Origin: CAVWUA01 sp963758025
GTDB taxonomy: Bacteria > Planctomycetota > Planctomycetia > Isosphaerales > Isosphaeraceae
Reading direction: 5' to 3'
Assembly (NCBI GenBank): GCA_963758025.1
Contig: CAVWUA010000003.1
Location: 124,001 to 188,000 of the forward strand
DNA length: 64,000 bases
Shown here: positions 57,029-64,000 of the stretch, one piece after another
Layout of the letters: each line of letters starts with the position of its first letter
How positions within the stretch are numbered: the first letter of the stretch is position 1
Translations under genes and position numbers: made by a program
The notes under the pieces: model-generated
The model's database searches: none
Told to the model about the DNA's origin: nothing
The model's input: only the letters and a program-made list of their open reading frames with translations

Positions 57029-58756
57029 ATGCTTCAACGACCCGGCCTGCTCGTTCCGATCGTGGCGCTGATGATCCTCACGTTCGCGTCCCGACAGCGG
57101 ATCATGGCCCACGACCGCCCGTCCGGCCCGATCCAGAAGACCCGCTCGACCGTCATCTCCCGGCACGGCATGGCGGCGACGAGCCAGCCGCTGGCGACGG
57201 CCGCGGCCATCCAGGTCTTGCGGGAGGGCGGGAACGCCATCGACGCGGCCATCGCCGCCAACGCCGTGCTCGGCGTCGTCGAGCCGATGTCCTGCGGCAT
57301 CGGCGGCGACCTGTTCGCCATCGTCTGGGACGCGAAGACGAAGAAGCTCTACGGCCTGAACGCCAGCGGCCGCTCGCCCGTACGCGGCCGACCATCGACG
57401 TCTATCGCGACAAGGGGCTCGAGCGCGATCCCCACCCACGGCCCCCTGAGCTGGTCGGTCCCGGGCTGCGTCGACGGCTGGGACCAGCTTCGCCAGCGGT
57501 TCGGCATCGAAGCCGTTGGCCGAGGTGCTCGCGCCGGCGATCCAGTACGCCGAGGAGGGCTTCCCCGTCAGCGAGATCATCGCCGCCGACTGGCGAGGCG
57601 GCCACCGGCTCGCTGACAGAGATCCCGACCTCCGCCGCCTGCTTCCTGCCGGACGGCCAGGCGCCCGGCGTCGGCGACGTCTTCCGGAATCCCGGCCTGG
57701 CCCGTTCGCTCAAGGCCATCGCCGAGGGGGGCCGCGACGCCTACTACAAGGGCCGCATCGCCGACGCGATCGTCGCCTATTCCGGAGAAGGTCGGCGGGC
57801 TGTTCGCGAAGAAGGATTTCGAGGACCACACGAGCACCTGGGTCGATCCCGTCTCGACGAACTACCGGGGTTACGACGTCTGGGAGCTGCCGCCGAACGG
57901 CCAGGGGATCGCCGCCTTGCAGATGCTCAACCTGCTGGAGCCGTACGACCTCAAGGCCATGGGGCCACAACTCCGCCGAGGCGCTGCACCTGATGATCGA
58001 GGCCAAGAAGCTCGCCTTCGAGGACCGCGCGAAGTATTACGCCGACCCCGAGTTCGCCGAGGTCCCGGTCGCCGACCTGATCTCGAAGGACTACGCCGAC
58101 GCAGCGGGCCTTGCGGATCGACCCGCGAACGCGCCAACGACCGAAGCCGACGCCGGGCGACCCGCGCGAGGCCGACACGATCTACCTGACCGTCGTCGAC
58201 GGGGACTTGCAACTGCGTCAGCCTGATCCAGAGCAACTTCCACGGCTTCGGCTCGGGCCACGTCCCCGACGACCTGGGCTTCGCGCTCCAGAATCGCGGC
58301 AGCCTCTTCGCCCTCGACCCCGAGCACGCCAACCGCCTGGAGCCGCACAAGCGGCCGTTCCACACGATCATCCCGGGCTTCGTCACGAAGGACGGCCAGC
58401 CCTGGCTGAGCTTCGGCGTGATGGGGGGCGACATGCAGCCGCAAGGGCACGTCCAGGTGCTCTGCAACATGATCGACTTCGGCATGGACGTGCAGGAGGC
58501 CGGCGACGCCCCCCGCTTCCGCCACCTCGGCTCGTCCGAGCCGACCGGCCCGCCGGCCGAGGGGGCCGGCGCGGTCGTGCTGGAATCGGGAATCGGCCCG
58601 GACGTCCGCCAGGCCCTGGAGGCCAAGGGCCACCAGATCCTCGACGGTGGCCAGGGCGGCTTCGGCGGCTATCAGGCCATCCGGATCGACCTGGACCGCG
58701 GCGTCCTCATGGGCGGCTCCGACCCCCGCAAGGACGGTCAAGCGGCCGGGTTCTGA
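57029..58756 (+). CDS. Gamma-glutamyltransferase-family protein, many frameshifts
   Basis: The chain begins with a signal-like helix (LLVPIVALMILTFASRQRIM), then VISRHGMAATSQPLATAAAI, GNAIDAAIAANAVLGVVEPM and CGIGGDLFAIVWDAKTKKLY, all Ntn-hydrolase GGT signatures. Other pieces fall in different frames: EALHLMIEAKKLAFEDRAKY, DTIYLTVVD (autocleavage Thr region), QSNFHGFGSGHVPDDLGFAL and GHVQVLCNMIDFGMDVQEAG with the C-terminal DAPRFRHLGSS. At least six frame changes lie between 57380 and 58240. Such density is higher than elsewhere and could mean a real pseudogene. The reaction is cleavage or transfer of gamma-glutamyl groups in the periplasm. Confidence 0.75.
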
Positions 58757-58841
58757 AAGGGGTGCGGATTAACTTTTGCCAAGGGGCATTGAACGCGGCG
58801 AAACCCGCCAATCCCTCCGCGCTCTCAAGCCCCGTAGCCCC

Positions 58842-58904
58842 GTAGGGTCCGCCGTGCGGACCGCCTTCCTCCGGAATGGGAATGGTCCGCACGGCGGACC
58901 CTAC
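58842..58904. repeat. Palindromic element, family P (complete copy)
   Basis: GTAGGGTCCGCCGTGCGGACC and its inverted complement surround GCCTTCCTCCGGAATGGGAA. A RAYT-type transposase remnant begins about 10 bp after it, so this is probably a second REP family with its own RAYT. Confidence 0.8.
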
Positions 58905-58912
58905 ACGGCTTT

Positions 58913-59270
58913 GTCCTCATGCCCGACCACGTGCATGCGATCGTCTGGTTGCCGGAGCCCGATCCGCTCAGCCATTTCATGAAGCCGTGGAAGCAGCGTG
59001 GCGCGGCGCAGATGAAGCGTGGGTTGTCGCGGATCTCCCCTGCTAGGCGGCGACGTTCGATCGTGAGGAGCCCCTCTGGCAGGCGCCGACGACGATTGCA
59101 ATTGGTATTCGGCAGGGAAGCTCAAGGCGAAGCGTGGTCCATGCCTCAGAATCCGGTGCGCGCCGGTCTGGTCTTGCCCCCGTGTGCGTGGTCCTGGAGT
59201 TCGGCGCGGTACGATGAGCAGGGGCGGTCGGTGGGCGAGCCCGTCGGCTGGCCTGACGAACGCCTCGTGT
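58913..59270 (+). pseudogene. Remnant of a RAYT (IS200-like Y1) transposase
   Basis: FVLMPDHVHAIVWLPEPDPL with SHFMKPWKQRGAAQMKRGL is the HUH nuclease region of a REP-associated transposase, and QNPVRAGLVLPPCAWSWSSA is its C-terminal signature. The N-terminal third is missing, the piece between is frame-disrupted and too short, and the catalytic Tyr region is gone. The fragment follows directly on palindrome family P. Confidence 0.75.
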
Positions 59271-59345
59271 CGCTGCGCGACCCGGACGCCCGTCGGCGTC
59301 CGGGCCACCCGCGGCCATCAGTGCCACCCGCCGGAGCCGGACGGC

Positions 59346-60863
59346 ACAGGTTCGAAGACGTTCGTGTTTAGCGGTCCGGGGTGGCGGCGGGGACGGGGGT
59401 CACCGGGGCGTTCAGGGGCAGGCAGGCGGCCAGCCAGGAGACGAAATCGTGACCCCGCTGCTGGCAGGTCATCGCCAGGCTCGTCAGCCGCTCCCACGCC
59501 CGCTTCCCCGCCTCGGTCTTGTTCCCGCACGACACCTTCGCGCGATCACGCCCGGGTCACGCAGCGAGCGCTCCGCACGGTTGTTCGTCGGTTCCGCCGC
59601 GGGGTCGTCCAGGCAGCCCAAGACCACCCCACGCCGTTTGCCGATCCGTTGCTGAATCGCCACGTCCCCCGCTTGGCTCCGCTCCTCGGCCAGCAGCCGG
59701 TCCAACCACGCCTCCAGGTGGCCCCGTTGCCGCGCGAACTCCTCTTCGCCGAGAGACACGCGGTGTTTCCACAACGCATTGACCATCGTGAACAGCAGCT
59801 TCCACTCGTTCAGATAGCTTGGGTCGGTCGTGTCCGGCCGGTCCCGCGCCGCCGCGATCGCCTTCTGGTGGTGGGCAATGCACTTGTGCATCCGGTACGG
59901 CAGGTTCTCATAACTGGCCAGGCAGTCGCTCACCAGGATGCCGGCGAAGTCCGCGCCGAGCATCTCCAGCACCACCTGCCGGCCGCGGCTCTCGTCGACG
60001 TGGTAGACCGTCGCGTCGGCGGTCGTGAACGTCCACAGCCAGTGCCCCGGTGCCCCGACGTACCAGCTCGTCTCGTCGACGAACACGGCGGCCGCGCCGC
60101 GGATCTCGGTGACCAGGCTGTCGAAGGCCGGGGTGACCTTCGTCGCGGTGCATTGCACGCCCAACGCCAGTCCGCCGGGGCTGAGCGAGAGGCCGCACAG
60201 GAGCTTCAGCACGCGGCAGGTCTTGCGTGTCGTCAGCCCGAACTGCTTGTTCAACGCGGCGGCCAGGGCACGGGCGCGGGGGCCCAGCTGAACCTTGGCC
60301 GCGCCGGTGGCGGTCGAGGTCTGCAGCGGGTGGGAACTGTGCACCGGCCCGCAGGTGGCACAGCGGCCGCGGTACGTGACCAGGCGGGTGACGCGGGGCC
60401 GGACCGGGGGGATCTCCTCGATGAACTGCTCGATCGGTTCGACCGCGGTGACCGGGGCGCCGCAGTGGGGACAGCCCGTCAGCGGCACCTCGGCGTGTTC
60501 GTCGACGTGGTCGGGGATGGCCCGGCGGGCCCCGGGATGGCCGTCCGGGCGGCCGGGCGGCTTCCGGGAGCCATCGGGGACCTTCCGGGAGTCACGCCGG
60601 CGGAACGGGGCCGCCTGGCGTGCCGCGGCCCGGGTCTGCTCGTCGAGCTGCTGCTGGAGCCGTTGGTTCTGGTCCCGGAGGTCGCCGATGGTCTGCTCCA
60701 GGGTGGCGACCTGGGCGCAGCGTCTGGTTCTCTTGCCGGAGTTGCTCCAGAGTCGCCCGCTCAGTAGCCGTCATGGTCCACCCCACCGGCCGGATCGGCC
60801 CCATGATCGATTCAGGCCAGCAAAAAGGGGGCCGCTAAACACGTACTTCGAAGACGAACCTGT
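59346..60863 (-). mobile_element. IS66-family insertion sequence (tnpC-only, ISBst12-like)
   Basis: Related terminal inverted repeats: the left end ACAGGTTCG...TTCGTGTTTAGCGG (59346-59374) matches the complement of the right end CCGCTAAACACGTACTTCG...CCTGT (60832-60863), with an internal 4-bp length difference. One transposase gene fills the element. No tnpA or tnpB genes are present, which fits the ISBst12 subgroup. I could not find a clear 8-bp target duplication. Confidence 0.8.
59368..60774 (-). CDS. IS66-family transposase, two frameshifts
   Basis: The N-terminal coiled coil (MTATERATLEQLRQENQTL) is followed, after an indel near 60720, by a linker with PGRPDGHPGARRAI and the zinc-binding part LTGCPHCGAP...YRGRCATCGPVH. 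LGPRARALAAALNKQFGLTT and the DDE region (AAAVFVDETSWYVGAPGHWL, ILVSDCLASYENLPYRMHKC, DDPAAEPTNNRAERSLRD with the final catalytic Glu) follow. A second indel near 59545 precedes the end SCGNKTEAGKRAWERLTSLA. The gene ends inside the terminal repeat. Confidence 0.85.
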
Positions 60864-61110
60864 GGCACCCGAACCCCGGCCACCCGCCGCCGATACCTTC
60901 CTCAATCCCTTGCCATGCTGACTCTGCTCGTCGAGGTCCGACCAAAATGGTAGATTTTTGACATTGACAAAACTTTCTAGTTGTGAGAACGACTTCTGCC
61001 TTATCATCCTGGTGCTGACAACGCAACAATGATTTTCATTTGCGGCAAATTTCTTGCCGTATATTCACGGCTCTGAAGCAGCCAGCCTTCTGAATCAGGA
61101 GTCGAATCGG

Positions 61111-61395
61111 ATGAAAGGGCCTTTCAAAGATTTCGATGAACTCGAATCGTCGGTCGAGTCGGGCTACACACTTACGAAACAGAAGAGCCTTCGGGATCTT
61201 ATTGGAAGTCAACGGTCCGGAACGAACGTCAATAAAAAGATCAGTTTTGAACTGCACAGGAGGGGCATTGTGCACTTGCCGAAGGAATTGCCTCGCGATC
61301 AACGAATCATAGTCATTCTTGCAAAGCGGGGATCGCAGGAGGAGAGAGGCTTGGGTAAGTTTGTAGATCTAATAAAGGAATATCGACTTTCTTGA
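61111..61395 (+). CDS. Small hypothetical protein in low-GC island
   Basis: 94 residues from ATG 61111 with AGGAG 9 bp upstream; a TTG at 61054 would extend it by 19. It reads MKGPFKDFDELESSVESGYT, then KQKSLRDLIGSQR, and ends GKFVDLIKEYRLS. It is soluble, charged, with no motif I recognise. GC is clearly lower than in the core genes. It lies after the IS66 element and before another unrecognised gene on the same strand. Confidence 0.55.
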   Translation: MKGPFKDFDELESSVESGYTLTKQKSLRDLIGSQRSGTNVNKKISFELHRRGIVHLPKELPRDQRIIVILAKRGSQEERGLGKFVDLIKEYRLS

Positions 61396-61515
61396 CGTCC
61401 TCGGCATCGACAAATTTCGCTGATCGCCCGGCGGCCGAAAATGTATTGCCCGAGTGGCCGCCGGGCTTGTATCACGATAAAAAGATACCAACCCGCTTAA
61501 AATGGAGGTCAATCT

Positions 61516-62249
61516 GTGCCCACTGTGAATTCGTACACAAGGCGCCCTGGCTATTATATCCGGGCAAACCATCAAGGGCGTATAACAACCTATCAAGTAA
61601 CGGCCGAGGGTGAGCGGATACTTCAAGAATTGGGCTTGGGCTATGGTGGAGATCTTAGTCTTTGCGATTTGAAGAATATGTTGAGTCGAGGCTTAGTCTA
61701 TACAGGAGGATCAGGGCCCGGATATCTTGATGCCTCGCCAAAATACGTCTCGCCGACAACATATGGTCGCTCCAGCGGACCAATCTTCCCAAGTTCTCGT
61801 AGTACCTCATCCGAGGTCTGGCGTGAGCACGAATCTAATGTTCCTCTGACGAAGCATTGTCCAAGTGACAGTGGCAGAATTGACGATCAGATTTATGCTC
61901 TTGTTATCATGTGCATTACTTTTGCCGTGATTTTTGCACTTCTATATCCGATCGCACTCTGGGTCGAAGTGCTGCTCTTGTCTTTCGGACTGCTCGGCAG
62001 CTTCTTGTCGTGGTGTACAGGAAGGCCTCTAATGGAGGGTTTCTACTGGGGCTTGATCGCAGGGCCGATCGGAGTATCGTAGTTGCGTTTATACCAATCC
62101 TTGTCGAACCTTGGAAATCTACTTCCGAGCAACCGTCATACGAGGAAATTGATGTTGATTCTGACACCACCTGGCTATACGACGAGATCGACGGCGTACC
62201 GGCGGAGTGGCCGAAGGACGAGATGGAGTCACAACCCGTAAAGTGGTAG
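61516..62249 (+). CDS. Hypothetical two-TM protein in low-GC island, probable frameshift
   Basis: From GTG 61516 (GGAGG 8 bp upstream). The N-terminal 70 residues (TRRPGYYIRANHQGRITTYQ, VTAEGERILQELGLGYGGD) resemble a small winged-helix-like or wHTH fold but match no family I can name. TM helices are ALVIMCITFAVIFALLYPIA and VEVLLLSFGLLGSFLSWCTG. Near 62078 the frame stops after GPIGVS. The neighbouring frame continues a third helix (IVVAFIPILVEPW) and an acidic tail (EEIDVDSDTTWLYDEIDGVP), so the true end is probably 62249; the short form would end at 62082. Confidence 0.55.
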
Positions 62250-62318
62250 CTCTCCGAATTTTATTTCCTTATCCCTATTCTAACTATAGTTTCTGGGATC
62301 ATTGCAAAATCTTAGGAG

Positions 62319-62476
62319 TTACACAGTTGACGGTTTTGGCAGGGTGATAAAGGGCTGGGCCAGATAGCTCCGGACCGCCTCCCGAATCAGCCTCAATTTC
62401 GCCTCGAACCCGCTGACCCCGGTGGTGAAGATGACCGACTCCGTCGGGTTTTGCGAGTCCCTGTTTCTGCCGAGCA
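62319..62476 (-). pseudogene. Fragment of a GC-rich gene (C-terminal about 50 residues)
   Basis: A short GC-rich patch in the low-GC island reads ESVIFTTGVSGFEAKLRLIR, EAVRSYLAQPFITLPKP and then stop on the minus strand, with no start. The composition and abrupt ends suggest the tail of a core-type gene left by rearrangement. Family not recognised. Confidence 0.3.
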
Positions 62477-62530
62477 ACAGAAAGAGTGATCGCAAAGTCG
62501 TGTCGCATCAAGACTTTAGGATACAACGAG

Positions 62531-63214
62531 ATGAATGACGGCGGATTTAACGTCTTATTCCGACTGCTCGAAACAGAAGACTATTGGGCATCCTATGAGA
62601 AAGTCGTTGAGGGGAAGCCCTGGCTGAAGTCAGCCCATGGGAGGCTCACCAAAGCTTACAAAGAGGATGAGACTACAAGAGCGATCCTCGACCGTTTCGC
62701 GAATATAAGCAAAAACATCTGCGAGATTACAGTAGATAAGCTCGATGACCAACTGCCTTTCCTCAGAACAGCGATTATTGCATCGTTGAAACAATTAGGA
62801 GAATATCGATGGGGGACATTCAAGAATGGTCGCAAAGGCCATCCTTCGCGTTTCGAGTCTCCCTACAGTCTCCGGAAAATCGGGCAACTCGCAGGACATA
62901 TCCCTGAAGATCTGGAGAAAACTAAAGGGGTTCGGAGGTGGTTTTCAATAGAGGAAGAGGACCACGGAGAGGTAGAAGAAATATCGCCGTTCGAGGAATC
63001 CACACAGCCCGAGTCGGCTGCAGAAGCTGGTATGAGGGAGCTTTTCCTTCCAGCCCCGAACGATAAACACTGGCGGATTTTGGTTCCCAAGATTTTGACG
63101 TCTCGCGACTATCAGCACATCGGTGATTACATGAAGGTTTTCAGCAACGTTCTTGCTTCTGGAGATTATGGAGGATTGGCTGTTTCAGAGGGGATTGATT
63201 CAGTCAACTTTTGA
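62531..63214 (+). CDS. Hypothetical protein in low-GC island (first of a pair)
   Basis: 227 residues from ATG 62531; an in-frame start at 62486 is less likely. The sequence is helical and charged (NVLFRLLETEDYWASYEKVV, ITVDKLDDQLPFLRTAIIAS, HWRILVPKILTSRDYQHIGD). No signal peptide, membrane helix or nuclease motif is visible. Low GC and AT-rich codons differ from the core genes. The next gene starts 10 bp after its stop, so the two are probably translated from one message. Function unknown; a toxin-antitoxin or defence role would be speculation. Confidence 0.55.
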   Translation: MNDGGFNVLFRLLETEDYWASYEKVVEGKPWLKSAHGRLTKAYKEDETTRAILDRFANISKNICEITVDKLDDQLPFLRTAIIASLKQLGEYRWGTFKNGRKGHPSRFESPYSLRKIGQLAGHIPEDLEKTKGVRRWFSIEEEDHGEVEEISPFEESTQPESAAEAGMRELFLPAPNDKHWRILVPKILTSRDYQHIGDYMKVFSNVLASGDYGGLAVSEGIDSVNF

Positions 63215-63223
63215 GGATTAAAA

Positions 63224-63505
63224 ATGAACGCAAATCAATATGAGAATAATATTCGTGCAGTTGAGGGATTTATGATCCAGTTGGTCCATCAGAACAGCGG
63301 GAGGAATGTTCGTGATGATTGCTCTGGATTTGAGCCCTTTCATTTCAAGAAGAAGGCCAAAGGGAATTATACCGTATCAATGTGGATCGAAAAGCGCATT
63401 CGAATGCCCTCACCTAGATATTCAGTCAAGGTTCTGAAAGGAGATGGAAAAGAGTCTCATGGAGGCACTTTGCTTCGAAATGTAAGGTCTTCTTATGAGA
63501 GTTAA
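63224..63505 (+). CDS. Small hypothetical protein (second of a pair)
   Basis: 93 residues, MNANQYENNIRAVEGFMIQL, then RNVRDDCSGFEPFHFKKKAK and a basic end (RIRMPSPRYSVKVLKGDGKE). GAGG lies 8 bp before the ATG, overlapping the previous stop region. It is basic and small, as a nucleic-acid-binding protein might be, but no fold was recognised. It ends 35 bp before an AT-rich inverted repeat. Confidence 0.5.
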   Translation: MNANQYENNIRAVEGFMIQLVHQNSGRNVRDDCSGFEPFHFKKKAKGNYTVSMWIEKRIRMPSPRYSVKVLKGDGKESHGGTLLRNVRSSYES

Positions 63506-63540
63506 AGCCTGAGATGGCTTCAAACAAATCTGCGTCCGGG

Positions 63541-63598
63541 AAAAGGGGACATTTTAACTTTTGATGATGATATTTCAAAAAGTTGAATGTCCCCTTTT
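63541..63598. repeat. AT-rich inverted repeat, about 22-bp arms
   Basis: AAAAGGGGACATTTTAACTT on the left pairs with the complement of the right arm (AAGTTGAATGTCCCCTTTT) around a 12-nt centre. It could terminate the small-gene pair; the AAAAGGGGACAT motif is also typical of REP-like mobile palindromes. Confidence 0.65.
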
Positions 63599-63815
63599 TT
63601 CCCCTGAAGAAGGAATTTTAGCAATCTTCGTGGCATTCAAGAATGCCCCATTTTCCTCCACCCAGCGCACGGGTATAACAACGGGTGTGGAATTCAAAGG
63701 GGTCAGAACTATTTCTCGGCCTAACCCACGGTTGCAGCGGACCCGCTGCGCGGGCCGCTGAACCTGGTCGTTCGAGAGCAACCCGTATTTCAGGGTGCAG
63801 GGCGAGGCTGGCCCT

Positions 63816-63890
63816 GCCTAACCGCTCTCATGGCCTCTCCTGTCCAGAGCGCACCGTCGCCGGGCCGTGGCAGGGGGTGGGGGCCTGACC
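63816..63890 (-). repeat. Dispersed repeat family Q, copy 3
   Basis: CCTAACCGCTCTCATGGCCTCT through GTCCAGAGCGCACCGTCG to GGGGGCCTGACC, the reverse complement of copy 1 with scattered changes. The remaining sequence from 63599 to 64000 has no gene I can support. Confidence 0.75.
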
Positions 63891-64000
63891 GGTATTCCGG
63901 GGGAAGCGGGCGCGACGGATCGGCGGGGGACTCAGCCGGCTCCACCCATCCGACAAGATCCCCTGAAATCCGACCGCCTCCGCAACGAGACTATTCTCAT

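Overview
The window is high-GC DNA that most resembles a planctomycete, probably of the Isosphaera/Singulisphaera group. The reasons are the gene content, the planctomycete-type N-terminal motif LEALEERTLLAS in a giant surface protein, a DUF6807 (PmoA-like) protein, a methyltransferase with a regulatory domain, OpcA, several metallophosphoesterases, and many palindromic intergenic repeats. No rRNA or tRNA gene was recognised by eye. The assignment rests on gene content, not on a marker comparison.

Layout. 1-4213 (+): an RND efflux pump (adaptor fragment plus inner-membrane transporter). 4264-15213 (-): an EgtB-like enzyme and a sirtuin, then a complete caa3/aa3-type cytochrome oxidase locus. 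Read in the direction of transcription it runs diheme cytochrome c lipoprotein, CtaC, CtaD, CtaA, CtaB, CtaE (subunit III), subunit IV, a SCO1-DUF420 fusion and a small CPNC membrane protein. 15571-17396 (+): a CPBP protease and a phosphoesterase. 17557-25624 (-): the full F-type ATP synthase operon in canonical order (atpZ-B-E-F-H-A-G-D-C) behind a good sigma70 promoter. 25940-33093: DUF4912, a UVR-motif protein, a likely 6S RNA just upstream of 5-formyltetrahydrofolate cyclo-ligase, a 600-bp gene-free stretch packed with long hairpins, DUF6807, a thioesterase and a DUF892 ferritin-like protein. 33149-44290: opcA and zwf (both -), separated by about 8.4 kb of accessory DNA. That DNA holds a methyltransferase, a degenerate signal peptidase, small membrane proteins, MITE-like palindromes, a REP/RAYT system, an IS4-family element inserted exactly inside a REP, and a lone DUF6602 protein. 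44717-49649 (+): a giant extracellular repeat protein. 49728-58756: methyltransferase, tsaB, phosphoesterase, yidC, mnmE, a ribokinase-family kinase and gamma-glutamyltransferase. 58842-64000: a mobile-element-rich end with a second REP family, a RAYT remnant, an IS66-family element, then a lower-GC island of unrecognised genes and repeats.

How it works together. Oxidase subunits, heme A synthesis (CtaB makes heme O, CtaA heme A), copper delivery (SCO1) and the cytochrome c electron donor are made from one gene cluster. The proton gradient they build feeds the ATP synthase encoded 2 kb away; its c subunit looks H+-coupled. OpcA and Zwf together supply NADPH through the oxidative pentose phosphate pathway. 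YidC and MnmE sit together as in many bacteria.

Caution. About 30 conserved genes or gene parts change frame once or more, including essential genes (atpB, atpF, atpH, mnmE). This is best explained by uncorrected single-base indels in the assembly, so I give gene spans across the shifts. The most unusual biological signals are an L7/L12-C-terminal-like module inserted in cytochrome oxidase subunit III, the hairpin-rich candidate RNA region at 29330-29916, and the REP/RAYT/IS nest.
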